Origin: Fusobacterium varium
Lineage (GTDB): Bacteria > Fusobacteriota > Fusobacteriia > Fusobacteriales > Fusobacteriaceae
Direction of reading: 5' to 3'
Length of the DNA: 64,000 nt
Assembly (NCBI GenBank): GCA_900637705.1
Contig: LR134390.1
Location: 310,001-374,000, forward strand
Positions 48,774 to 61,029 of the stretch are shown here, in pieces. Position numbers and translations under genes: made by a program. Each line of letters begins with the position of its first letter. Positions within the stretch are counted from its first letter, which is position 1. Under the pieces are notes generated by a model. The model did not search any database, had not been told where the DNA came from, and saw only the letters and a list, made by a program, of their open reading frames with translations.

Positions 48774-49514
48774 CTAAACTCTCCTCAGTAAATTTAGTAT
48801 TCAGTATCAAAATCTTTCAAAAGCTTTTGGAAAAGTTACTTAAATATTTAAAGAAAATTTTTAAATTCCATGGATAATTTTTTTTATATAAAACAACTTA
48901 AGTTAAATATTACTATATTCAGTTTAAAAATTCAAGTTTATTTTTATTAGAAATATTTTTGGGAAATTTAATTTTATTTGAAGTCAAAACTATCTAAAAA
49001 ACTAAAATTAAGTTGTATGTTTTTTTAGGAATATTGAATTTAATTAATATAATCTTATTTGCTGAGAATTAAAAAATAAATACAAATTTATTGTGTTGAA
49101 AAAGTGTTTCAATTATGATAATATTTACTGTAAATTTACAAAATATATAAAATAAAATATAAAAATATACTATTTATATTTATAAAATTTTATAGAGTTA
49201 TAGGTAATTATATGTTTTATTATATGCTTATATAATAAAAATAAAATGAAAAAATAAGAACTATTTTTATAAAATTTATTCTAAAAAAAAGTATATATTC
49301 TTTATTATAATATCCTTTAAAATTGACAATAGTTTTTTACAATAAGCTGTTTTTTACAGCTAAAAATATAAAAAAAATATCCATAAAATAGAACTTAAAA
49401 ATTAGAATTTACCTGTATTATTAAAAAGAACAAAATAAAGTATAATAATACTATTAAAACTTAAAAAGTTTTATTCTGAATATAAGTTTTAATTTATGAT
49501 CTGGGAGGAAAATT
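48774..49514. other. 740-base regulatory gap between recombinase and autotransporter operon
   Basis: No gene is visible. Recognised elements: a 12-bp palindrome CAAAAGCTTTTG (48818-48829) 45 bases upstream of the recombinase gene, a promoter with palindromes (49096-49140), a small hairpin AGCTGT/ACAGCT (49345-49361) and a pair of overlapping hairpins just before the first gene (49453-49493). A 9-bp inverted pair ACAACTTAA (48893-48901 and 49008-49016) is too weak to claim as recombination sites. Confidence 0.5.
49096..49140 (+). promoter_or_regulatory. Probable promoter with palindromes for the autotransporter operon
   Basis: TTGAAA at 49096-49101 and TAATAT at 49119-49124 are 17 bases apart. 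The -35 region is part of a TTGAAA/TTTCAA inverted repeat, and a perfect palindrome TGTAAATTTACA (49129-49140) lies over the predicted start. The leader to the first start codon would be about 380 bases. Confidence 0.5.
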
Positions 49515-50015
49515 TTGAAAGAAAAAATTAAAGTTGCAGTTCCTGAGTTCGTATTAAAGACTTTAAAGGAAGACCAAAAACATTTTGATATGACAAAAGA
49601 AAAACTTTGTAATGAAATTTTGTTGAAATTCTCAAGAGAAAATCTAAATTGTTATTGTGATATTCAATTTAATAAGAACGAATATCTTCAATTTAATCTA
49701 AATAAGACAAATAAGATTTATTATGAAGAATTAAGTAAAAAAATAGATGGGAAAAATGACTCAGAAAAAATAAGAAAAATTTTTTCTGAATATGCTGTTC
49801 TTCAGCCATTTGTTAGAGAATCTATTCTATTTTGGGAAAAGATTATATGTATAAACTCTTTTGAAAAAAATAAGAAAAATTTAAAGATTTGTACCAATGG
49901 AAGTATATATGAAGGAAAGGTGGAAAAGTTATTTATAGATGAAGAAAAAGGCTATTTAATGGCAAAAATAAATAAATGTAATCACTATGTGAGCGAAATA
50001 AAAATTTTGAATTAA
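49515..50015 (+). CDS. Hypothetical protein leading the autotransporter operon
   Basis: A 166-residue soluble protein beginning at TTG (49515) behind CTGGGAGGAAAA. Residues 1-35 (KVAVPEFVLKTLKEDQKHF, then MTKEKLCNEILLKF) resemble a ribbon-helix-helix or similar small helical module. The C-terminus (SIYEGKVEKLFIDEEKGYLM) looks like a small beta-rich domain. No signal peptide. Its position before secreted proteins suggests a regulatory role, but no family is recognised. It lies 33 bases from the next gene. Confidence 0.65.
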   Translation: MKEKIKVAVPEFVLKTLKEDQKHFDMTKEKLCNEILLKFSRENLNCYCDIQFNKNEYLQFNLNKTNKIYYEELSKKIDGKNDSEKIRKIFSEYAVLQPFVRESILFWEKIICINSFEKNKKNLKICTNGSIYEGKVEKLFIDEEKGYLMAKINKCNHYVSEIKILN

Positions 50016-50048
50016 AAGCATTTTTAATATTTATAAAAGGGAGGATTT

Positions 50049-50630
50049 ATGAAAAGGATAGTTATAACTATTTTTCTTTTAGCTAATTTAGCAACGGTTA
50101 TTTATTCACAGGAAATAACTGAAAAAGAAGGAATGAGAGTTCTTAAACAAATAAGAAAAGAAGTTCAATTGGAAGAAAAAGAAAAAGCCAGAGCTGCTAG
50201 AGAAGCAGAAAAAATCAAAGCAGCAGAGGAGAAAGCAAAAATAAGTGCTGAGAAGGCAGAAGAAAAAAAGGGGAAGAAAATACTTGAAGAGATTAGAAGA
50301 GATATGAATGAATCTCTAGAGGAAAAAGTTTTTAGAAGTGAAAATAACCCTGAAGCAAGAATGGTAGCTGCAGAAAAGGCCTTTGAAGTAGGAAGGGAAA
50401 GAATGGCATTTTTAAAGGCAGAAGAAAAGGAAATTATGGAACTTGAAAAATCTTTAGGAATAGAAGATGTAAATAGAGATGTATTTTTAGGACAGAAATT
50501 TGATAAAGTTTATGATGAATTTAAAGCTAATAACAATGAACTTGAAATACTTTTATTAGAAAATGAAAAACTTAAAGAATACTTGAGTAGACTAGATAGA
50601 ATGGAAGAAAAAGTAAAAGCAGGAAATTAA
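50049..50630 (+). CDS. Secreted coiled-coil protein of the autotransporter operon
   Basis: A 193-residue protein with a signal peptide (cleavage likely after VIYS, before QEITEK). The mature chain is rich in Glu, Lys and Ala and predicted mostly coiled coil (EKEKARAAREAEKIKAAEE; LLLENEKLKEYLSRLDRMEE). Small secreted helical proteins precede large autotransporters in Fusobacterium, as in the radABCD arrangement, so a periplasmic or surface accessory role is plausible. It is not clearly FadA, which is shorter. Confidence 0.75.
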   Translation: MKRIVITIFLLANLATVIYSQEITEKEGMRVLKQIRKEVQLEEKEKARAAREAEKIKAAEEKAKISAEKAEEKKGKKILEEIRRDMNESLEEKVFRSENNPEARMVAAEKAFEVGRERMAFLKAEEKEIMELEKSLGIEDVNRDVFLGQKFDKVYDEFKANNNELEILLLENEKLKEYLSRLDRMEEKVKAGN

Positions 50631-50647
50631 AGAATGGGAGAAGATAG

Positions 50648-53600
50648 ATGAAAAAAAATGACATTGAAAAATCTTTAAAGAGATTTTTGAAGAGAAAAGT
50701 AAGTTACTCTTTATCACTTTTAATAGCCTTTATGATAACAGGAGGGGTATCTTTAAGTGCAGGAATAACAGCAGAGGAGATACAAGAAACTAAAGGGGAA
50801 CTTTTAACTAAAATACAGACAGAACGTGAAGAAATAAAAAGAAAGATAGCAGAAAATGAAAGATTAATAAGAGAATATAATTCAGATTTTGTGGAACTTG
50901 TAAGAAAAGGAGATTTTTACTCAAAACCCTTAACTCCAAGCACACAAGTTTTTTTAGTTATCAATATTTAGATAATGGGAAGATGAAAGATGTAACAGAT
51001 AAGGAATTTGCAAAAACCATTGATGCTGTTAATAAACATTATGGAACAACAAATGGCAGAAGTTTACTTAAATCTACGGGAAATATAGGAAAAGATAAAA
51101 TAATAGCTGGAAATGGGATAGTAGTTGATAATGAAGTTTTTAGAGAAACAATAGAAGTAGGAGCAAATATAAAGCCTGTAGAACCGACATTACCAACAAT
51201 TAATCCAAATGTATCAGTAAATGTATCAGCACCAGTAGTAAATCTTGGTGTATTGCCAGGAACAGTTAGCCCTGTAACGCCATCAATAACTCCAGTATCA
51301 GCACCAATAATAACGCTTCCAACAGCACCAGGAAATTTGAGTGTAAATGTATCAACACCATCGGCAGTTGATAAAATCACAGTGAGTGCTCCAATAGTAA
51401 GTACACCAATAACACCAACTGAAAAAAATATAGAAATAAAAACTCCTACTTTGCCTCAGGGGTATGAGCCAACTATGATAACTTTGCCTACAGCTCCAAC
51501 ATTACCAGTTGTAGTTCCTGTAAATGTCTCATCTCCTTCAGTAGCTGGAAGTGGGGCAAATCCAAGTGTACAATATTATTGGTGGAATGGAAATAATGGA
51601 GTAATATCTCAAATAAGTTTAAAATCTGGAGAATATATTATAAATGGAAACTCAGGAAATTATAGTGTGGGAGTAACAGGATATGATGCAGAAGCATTTC
51701 CAGGAACAACTCCTAGTGGAACTAAACCAACAGAAAATAAAGTCTATAATGTTCCTCAACAATTTTTCATACTTTATTAAATGTACCATATTCATATTAT
51801 GGAGAAAATACAAAAATAGTTTTTAATTCAAATAATGCTAAACTTATTGATCTTGAAACTGAAGGAATAGTAAATGGAAATTTAGATAACAGAGTAACAG
51901 AAGGGCTTATAACTTCAGCAACACGTGATAGATTAAGGGAGTATCAGTCGTATACTGGAATTATAGGAGAAGATGGGACAGAACTTTTATTCGTTAATAA
52001 AGGTGAGATAGAAATAAATGGAACAGGATCAGCATATTTTTTTACAACATCACATACTAATGGGAATTATAGAACCAATTATTTAGATAATGAAGGAACA
52101 ATTACTGTCACTGGAGACAAATCTATTGTATATATGCATTCTCCTGATACAAGTCAGTCTAAAGCATATATTTATTCAAATGGACCAACTGGAAAAATAT
52201 ATGTAGATGGAGTAGGAGCTTCATTGATGCAGTGGGCTTATTCAAATTTATCTCATAACAGAGCCGCATTTGTAAATGAAGGAACTGCTGAAATAAGAGG
52301 AGCAGAGGCAATTGCTCTATATATGTCAAATAATAGTATATTTGACAATAGACATGCAGCTTATATTAAAAAAGCTATTGACCTGTTAGGGGATAAGAGT
52401 ATTGGAATGGTTGCTCAAAATACCAATATAACAAATGAAAAAAATATCGTAAAATTTAATATTGGAAATAAAGAACAAACTATAGTAAAAGGGAATTCAT
52501 TAACTAGTATTTTTACTAATGCTGATGGGACTCCAAGAGCAAATGATCCAACTTTAGTAGAGCAGGGTATTGGAATATTGATGGATAATAATTCTATAAC
52601 TAAAACAGCAGCTCAAATAGAAATTGGAAAATATTCATATGGTGGAATAGGTATCTTTGGAAAGCAAGGTACAATAGAAATCTTAGCTCCATCTGGAACT
52701 TCCGGAGAGAAAAGCAATATAATAATCTCAGATGGAGAAAAAAATACTGGAATTATTGCTAAAGGTGGAGATGTAAAGTTTAATGGAGACATCTTAATAA
52801 AGGGTGGAAAAGATAATAGGGTAGCAGTTGCAGAAAGTGGAAAAAAAATAACTATAACTGGAAATGTAACAGCTGGAAGTAATGATAAAAAAATTGAAGA
52901 CAGTGTTATTTTATATGCAAAAGATAATGGAACAGTAATAACTGTAGAAAATGACAAATTAAATTTAAAATTGTCAGGGGATAGTACTGGAATTTTTGCA
53001 ACAAGTCAGGGAAAAGTAGTTGCAAATAGAACTTCTTTAACTCTTTCTCAACCTGATGCCAATGGAAATATTCCAGAACCTACTGCGGAAGTCAACATTT
53101 ATGTAGAGGGGAAAAAAGATACTGATGGAAAGATTAAAGGTTTAGGATTGTATACAAGTTCCGGAGGAAATATCAGTGCTAAAAATACTTATGTTAAAGT
53201 CAAAAATGGTGCTGTTGGAATAGCTTCAGTAGGTAATGGATCAAAAGTTGACTTGACAGGAGGTATAATAGATTATGAAGGAAATGGATATGCTGTTTAT
53301 AGTTCTGATGATGGAGAAATTGATTTAACAAATGGAGAAATAATTTTAAGAGGTAAGGCTACTGCATTGGAATTAGATTTTGCAGGAGGAACTAATCCAA
53401 TAAAGCTTCAAGGTACAAGAATTACTGTTATGTCTAATGATGCAATAATAGCTAACTTAAAAAATGCGGGTGTCCTAAATATTGCAAACTTAGAAAGTAA
53501 TATTGCTGCGAACTTAGGAGGAGTAACTTTTAAGAATGGAACAAATGGCAGTGAAGTATTTGATAAATATAAAGTTGCAGCAATAGATGGAGGAACTCTT

Positions 53601-56600
53601 AATATTGATACAAATATAGATAAGGGAGATACTTCAACAAACAGTCCAGGATTTTATTATTATAGAAGATTCTTAGGACAAAGACTTAAAATAAATGTTT
53701 TAGATAATATAACAGTTAATGCTTCACTAAATAGTGCTTACGCTTCAGAATATTTTAAAGGACAAGTTGTAGGACTTGAAATAAACTCTAGCTCTTCTGC
53801 TACAGGAGTAAGCGATACTCAAATAAATCTTGGACATGGAGCTAAAATTGTGGCTTCGAGACTGGATAGTGGAAGTGGAGCAATTGGAGCATATATAAAT
53901 TATGGGGAAATTACTCTTGATACAGGAAGTTCTATAGAAGTGGAAAAAACTTTAAAAAATGAAAATGGAGTAGGAATATATGCTGTAAATGGAAGTAAAA
54001 TAACTAATAAAGGAAATATTACTGTTGATGGAAACTATGGAATAGGTATCTTTGGTACAGCATATAGAACAGATTCATCTAATATCCCTGTTGTTAATGA
54101 ATTTGGTGGAAAAGCTGGCGAAGGTGAATTAGAAATAAATAATGCTCAGAACATCACTTTATTAGGTATGGGTACTGTTGGTATTTATGCAAAAAATAAT
54201 AATATCTCTGTTTCTAGTGAAAAAACTAAAGTAAACAATACAGGAAATATAACTGTAGGAGATTCAAATACATCTACTTCAGTAGGGATTTATGGTGAAA
54301 AAGCTACAATTTCAAACACAGGAACAATTTCAGTGGGAGCTGGAGGGGTAGCTATATATGCAACAGAAGGAAGTAGAATAACTGACCTTGGGACTCTTGA
54401 TTTAGGAGCAGATGGAGTAGGAGTTATGGTTGATGGTGCTTCAACTATATCAGCGAATTCAGTTACTCTTACATCAAATAATACAGGAACTCTTGGAAAA
54501 ACTGGAATCTTCTATAAAGGAACTCTTGGAACAGAGGATCAGAATGTAGGTGTAAATATAAATGCTTCAGCTCTTGATAAAGGAACAGCTATATATGTAG
54601 AAAATATGAATGTAACTTCTTCTGGAACTTTAAATGTAGGTAAAGAGGGAGTCGGTATTTTTGTAAAGGGTAACTCAACTCAAATAGGAACAAATACAGG
54701 AACTATTGATCTTACATCTGGAAAAACAGGTGCAGTAGGTATGTATACTAAAACTGCTAATATTGTTAATAATACAGCTGGAATTATTGAAGTAAGAGAT
54801 TCTTCGCAAATAGGGATGTATGCAGAGGGGACTAATAATAAAGCTACTAATACAGGAACAATTAATCTGAATGTAGATAGTTCTACTGGTATCTATGTAA
54901 AATCTGGTGCAACAGCTGAACTTAATGGAAATATAGGATTTACTGGGAAATCAAGTGTAGGAGTTTTTGCAGAAAATGCAACAGTAAACTTTAAAGATAA
55001 TTTGAACTTTACAAATAATAATGAAAATAAAAATATTTATGTTTATGGTAAAGATGCTGCTGTAGGAATAGATTCTGGAAAAATTGTAACAGTAGATGGA
55101 ATGGGAACTCCAGCAACAACAGGAAATAAGACTGTAGGAATATATCTTGAAAATACTGGTAATGGAAGTACATTTAATGGAACTACAGGGCAACTTGTTG
55201 TTACAAATGAAGCAGTAGGTATCTATTCTAAAGGGAATAATACTTTGAATGTAAACATAACAGCTAATGGAGCAAAGACAACAGGAGTATTTATAGATGG
55301 AAATTCTACTATAGCAGGAACAGTAACTGTAAAAGGAACTGCATCTGCAGGAGCGATTGGAGTATATGGAAGTGATGGTGCTGTAACTATAGGCGTTGGA
55401 GGACTTACTCTTAAGACAGATGCAGATAAAGGAACTGGAATGTATCTTGTTGATGGAGCCTATGCAGCAGGAGAAAAAATTACTGTGAACAATACAGCTA
55501 CTGTGGATAACATAGGAGTATACTACAGTAAGGGAACTGCTTCAGGGATTGTAACAAATGGGGCTGAAATTGAACTTACAGGAAGTAAGAGCATAGGAAT
55601 ATATGCAGCTGATGGAATAAGCCTTGTTAATAGTAAAGATGTAATATCAACAGGAGTGGGAACAAACAATAATATAGCTTCGTATGTAGGAGGAAATTCA
55701 ACACTTACTTCAAATGGAAATATAACTATGGCAGGGGCAGATAATATAGGAATATATACTGGCAAAGGAACTGGAGTAAACAGTGGAATTATTGATATAA
55801 GTGGGGGAACAGGAACATCATCAGCAGGAATGGTGGCTAAAACTGATACTGCAGTAGATACAGCTACTGTGGAAAATAAAAATAAAATTACTGTAGGTTC
55901 TAATCTTGGAATGTATATAGCAGGAGCTGGAACAAGCTCAGGAAAAAATACAGGAACAATAACTGCAACAACAGGAACTGGGGTATATGTTGATGGTTCA
56001 GGGAATAGTTTTAATGGAACTGGAGGAACTATTGCATCAAATACAGTTGGAATTTACCTGAAAAATACAGATGCTAATAAAATCACAACTGGAACTTTAA
56101 ATATAGGTTCAGGAGGAGTTGGAGTATTTGGTGAAGATGCTAAAATAGATTTTGCAGTAAATGTTACAGGAAGAGGAGCAGTAGGAGTTGCAGCTAAAGG
56201 AAATTCAATAATTTCAGGAAATATTAAAACAGGACAAGGTTCTGTTGGAGCATTTCTTCTTAATGATACAGTAACATTTAATGGAGCAGTTATAGAAACA
56301 GGAGCAAGCATTCCAGAGTCAGGTCCGGGAGCGAATGATGCCAAAACATCAGTAGGAATACTGTTTGATGCAGGAATAACTAGTACATATACTATGAATA
56401 ATGTAACTGTAAATGCAAAAGACGGAGTAGGAATATATCTTGGTGGAACTGGAATGACTCTTAATCATAATGGAAATATAACTACTGAAGGTGGAATAGG
56501 AATATATGTAAAAAATGGAACTACATTGGCAACAGGAACATCAACACTTAACATAAGCAATGGAGGAACTGGAGTATATATAGAGCAGGGAACAGCAAAC

Positions 56601-59600
56601 TTAGGATTAAGTGGAAATTTGACATTTAATTTTGGAACTGGTGGAGGAATAGGAGTATTCAATAATGGAGGAACACTTAACCTTGGAAATAATATAACTA
56701 TAACAGGTTCAGGTTCTCTTGCTGCAACTTCAAATGGAAACTTAATTTCTTCTGGAAATTTAAGTATAGGAGAGGGAGGAACAGGACTTCTTGGAACATA
56801 TGACAGTGGAACTGTAACAGCAAAAAGTATAACAAATAACGGAGGAACAATAAATGTTCATACAGGAGGGATAGGTCTTGCAGCTATAAAGGGAACAAGT
56901 ATTCCAACAGGAACGATTACCATAAATAATAGTGGAATAATTAATGCAGAAGGAATATCAACTGGAGCTACTCCATCTCATTCTATTGGAATTTATACAG
57001 ATGTAGCTGAAATTGTAAATACAGGAAGTATCAATGTAGGAACAGATGGAATAGGAATTTATAGTGCCAATAGTGGAAAATCAGTGCAAAATGATACTAT
57101 GATTATGACTGGAACAGGTGGAATAGGAGTATATCTTAAAGATGCTACAACTGGACTTGCTTCAAATAATATAATTTCAACAAGTTCAAGAAATACAGGA
57201 GTAGTTCTTGAAGGAGTAACCTCAAATATAAATGCAGGAACTGTTACCTTAGGAGATGAAAGTGTAGGAGTAATGGCTGTATCAGGAACAACTTCTGCAA
57301 TAGATGGAACTATTAAAGTAGGAGCTTCAAGTTCTGATAAAAGTGCAATAGGAGCAGTAGTAAAAGGTGGTTCTAATGCAGTATTAACGGGAACGGCATC
57401 AATCACAGCTGGAACAGGTGGGATAGGAGTATATGCTGAAGGGGCAGGAACAACAGTTGTTGTTTCAAATGCAGGAAATATATCAGTAGGAACAGATGGA
57501 ATATATATGTATTCTAAGGGAGCTGCTTTGTCTTTTACAGGAGATATTACAGCTGATGCTCAAATAGGAATAGTTGCAGATGGAGGAAGCATAACTGCAA
57601 GTGGAAGCTCATCTATAACAGCTAAAAATGGTGGAATAGGAGCATATATAAAAAATGCAGCACCAATATTTGGAGGAACAGTAATTACAGTTCAAAGTGG
57701 AATTGCAGAAACAAATTCTAGTCCAGCAAAATATTCTGTAGGAATTTATTATGATGGGGTAGCATCAATAGGAGCAATGCCAGTAGTTACACAAACAGGA
57801 AATTATACAATAGGCAGAGTATTAAATAATTCAGCTGGAAGTGCAACTGGTGGAATTTCTATAGGAAGTTCGGGAAGCAATCAGGTAGGAGTAATGGTAA
57901 AAGGAAACTCTAATTTAGCTGTGACAGGTGGAGTAGCTGTAACAGGAAATAGTAATATTGGTGTATATGGAGAAAGCAGTGCAATAACAGTGACTGGAGA
58001 TATATCAGCTGCTTCAGTATCTTCATTGACAAATTCATCAATAGGTGTATTTTTAGATAAAGGTTCATCGTACACAGGAACTGTAGGAAATATTTCAGCA
58101 GGAAGTAACAGCATTGGAATCTATGGAAAAAATATGGTTGGAGGAACAATTACACAAAGTGGAACAACTATGAATGTAGGAACTAATGGAGTAGGTATTT
58201 ATGGAGAAGGAAATGGAAATATCAACTTATCGATGGGAACAATAACTCTAAGTGATAAAAATTCTATTGGTGTATATGCTAAAGGACTAAATTCAGTAGT
58301 AACAGGAAATATGACTATTGGAACAAATACAAGTATAGGAATAGTAAGTGAAGGGAATGGAAATGTAACATATACAGGGGATATAACAATAGCTGATAAA
58401 ATAAAAACAGGGTCTGTAGGAATATACAAACTTGGAGGAACAGCACCATCAATTATCACTTCATCAGGGAACTGGTCAGTAGGAAACAGTGGTTATGGAA
58501 TTTATTTAAAGGGTCAGGGAACAACAGTTAATAATAGTGCAGATATGACACTAGGAATGTCAGCAGTAGGAATATTCTCAAGTGGAGTAAATGTAATTAA
58601 TAATACAGGAAATATAGTTGTAGGAGAAACAGATGTAAAAGGTGATCATAATAAGATAGAAAATCATCTTAACTCAATAGGAATATATACAACTGCAGGA
58701 ACTACTGTAAATAACTCTGGAAATATAACTGTAAACTACGATCATTCAGTAGGAATCTATGGAGATGGCTCAGGAACAAAAATTCAAAATACAGGAACTA
58801 TCAATGTTGATAGAGGAGGAGTAGGAATTCTTGTAAGAGATGGAGCAGTAGCTATAAATGCTGCTGGAGGAAATATCATCTTAGGAAGTACATCAGCTCC
58901 AATGCCATGTACAGCAACAACAGTGGGAATGGCAGCATATTCAGGGGCAAAAATAGAGAATGCTGGAACAATAACTGTTAATGAAGGTGTTGGAATGCTT
59001 ATAGGAGTAGGAGCAACATTTGACAACAGTGGAACTATTTATTTAAAAAATGGAATAGGAATTGAAGGACCAGGAGCTTTAAACAACTATGGGCATATAG
59101 TTGTTCTTCCAGGAGGAAATGGAACTCCAGGAGCAAATGTGGGAGTATCTAATGCTGAAATAGGAAGTGTAAAAATAGAATCAGATGGAACAATAACAAT
59201 TAATGATAAATATGTATCTATTGGAGGAACACTTTCAACAGTAGGAAATATAGTAGTAAATGGGGCATATGTAGATGTAACAACTGGAACACCATTATTT
59301 AATGCAAATAGTGTAAGTGGAGAAGTAAGATTACTTCCAAACTTTGCAGCTACAGGAAATGGAATTTCATATGAGATAGAAGGCTTTATAAATACAGCAA
59401 TGGGAACAATAACAGGAACTAAACTTACTCCTGTAACATCACCTCTATTTATTGCTAAAGTTACAGATAAAGGAAATCTTGTTATTGCAAAAAGACCATA
59501 TGCAGATTTAGTAATAGGAGAACAATTTGATGCTCTATATAATGGACTAGATAATATCCTTAAGAATAGTGGAGGAAATGGAAAAGATGCTGAAATCCTA

Positions 59601-60638
59601 AAAGGATTAAATCAGTATTTAGAAGGACTTCCTAAAGATCAGTTTGAAAGAGAAACAGCATTAAAATTAGCTGAAACTAGAGGAGATATCTATGCAACTA
59701 TTCAAGGAAGAATGCAGGATATTAATCAAGCATTTGCTAATTCTTTCTATGAACTTGAATCATCATATAATTTGACTAAAGACAGCAGTAAATACAGTGT
59801 TATTTATACTGATGGAAACTACAAGGACTCTACTTTAGGAATAGATGACTATGACTACAAGGTAATGGGACTTCTATATATGAAAGAAAAAGAGGGAACA
59901 GAGTATGGAAGTAAGTATGGATATACAATAGGATTTGCTGGATCTAAATTTGACTTTGATGATGGTGGTTCAAAAGAAGATGTATATTCATTGAGAGTAG
60001 GAGCACACAGAGTTAAAAATCTAAGTGATGAGCATAAAGTATCATGGTTATCAAGAATAGAACTAGGATACAACAGACATATTGCTAAGAGAAAACTTAA
60101 TCTTCAAGAAACATTTGAAAATAAGGGAGAGTATAATACTTACTCTGTAGCATTTGACAACAAACTTACAAAAGTTATCTATACAGATTTATCTAGACAA
60201 TTAGATGTATATGCTGATTTAGATTTAGAATATGGAAAAGTAGATGATTTTAAAGAACATGCTGGAAGCAAAGGTGGACTTGAAGTACAAATTAAAGATA
60301 ATGATTACTTAAGCGCACAGGCAGCAGCAGGAGTAAAAGCTCAGCAGAGAATCTATGTAGTAAATGATGTATCTGTAAAAGTAACAGCAGATGTAAAGTA
60401 TGCATATGAACTTGGAGATAATTATGATGGAAACAAAGCAAGACTAAAAAATGGAGGAGAAGGATATTACAGCCTGATTACTCCAGATGAGAAAGAAGGA
60501 AAATTATCAGGAAAAGTAGGGCTGACAGTGGAAAAAGCCAACCACATGGGAGTAACATTTGAAGTAGAGGCAGCAGATGAAAGCAATAGAAAAGACTCAT
60601 CAGTTAAATATGGTGTAAGATTCAATTATAAATTTTAA
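50648..60638 (+). CDS. Giant type Va autotransporter adhesin, frame broken twice by missing bases
   Basis: About 3,330 residues once two T runs (50949-50955 and 51763-51767) are each lengthened by one base. The N-terminus, MKKNDIEKSLKRFLKRKVSY then LSLLIAFMITGGVSLSAG, is the conserved extended signal region of Fusobacterium autotransporters, followed by a short coiled coil. A Pro/Val/Ser/Thr-rich linker lies around residues 165-300. A very long passenger of beta-helix repeats follows, with recurring patterns such as GVGIYxxG, NTGNITVG and SVGIYG. The C-terminal 280 residues form the beta-barrel, ending in the aromatic NYKF. The last 8.5 kb is one unbroken frame. It should be anchored in the outer membrane with the passenger exposed. 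Adhesion is inferred from relatives (RadD, Fap2); no direct ligand evidence. Confidence 0.9.
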
Positions 60639-60722
60639 TTGATGATAAGAAGATTAGAAAAAGGTGTGAAATAGAAAGGTCTATATAATAGCAAAAATAT
60701 AAAAAGAGGAAGGATAATTATT

Positions 60723-61007
60723 ATGAAAGAAATAGAATTTATAAGAGAGTATAGGAAAAAAAGAGAATTAAAAAATTTACAGGTAGCAAAAGAGAAGGTA
60801 GAAATTTTTTGGGAAAATTTAGCAGATATTTTAAAAGAAGAGGAAAAACTCATTTTTAAAGGATGGGGAAGTTTTGAAGTAAAAGAGGTAAAAGAAAGAA
60901 TATTTAATAATCCAAGAACAAAAAAATCAGAAAAAATACCTGCAACAAATAAAATAGTATTTAAACAGGGAAAAATTCTAAAAAGAAAATTTAACGAAAA
61001 AGTATAA
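60723..61007 (+). CDS. HU-family DNA-binding protein
   Basis: A 94-residue HU/IHF-like protein. FKGWGSFEVKEVKER carries the conserved G-x-G-x-F core and FNNPRTKK the DNA-intercalating N-P-R-T arm; the N-terminal helices are more charged and diverged than in standard HU. It follows the autotransporter by 84 bases with no terminator between, so it may be co-transcribed or have its own promoter. A terminator-like hairpin downstream is split by an insertion sequence. Confidence 0.82.
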   Translation: MKEIEFIREYRKKRELKNLQVAKEKVEIFWENLADILKEEEKLIFKGWGSFEVKEVKERIFNNPRTKKSEKIPATNKIVFKQGKILKRKFNEKV

Positions 61008-61029
61008 AAAATAATTAAAGACAGGACAG

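Noticed and set aside
48893-49016. A 9-bp inverted pair ACAACTTAA flanking 106 bases, considered as invertible-promoter ends
   Set aside because: Invertible switches usually have longer exact repeats; in DNA this AT-rich a 9-bp match is expected by chance, and the flanks do not extend the similarity.
50049-50630. FadA adhesin assignment for the secreted coiled-coil protein
   Set aside because: It is secreted and helical but longer than FadA and lacks a clear FadA-like pattern; only its operon position suggests adhesion.
52613-59026. Many antisense open frames inside the autotransporter, rich in Pro, Ile and Ser
   Set aside because: They are mirror images of the Gly/Asn/Thr repeat coding on the + strand, have no ribosome binding sites and vary with the repeat units.
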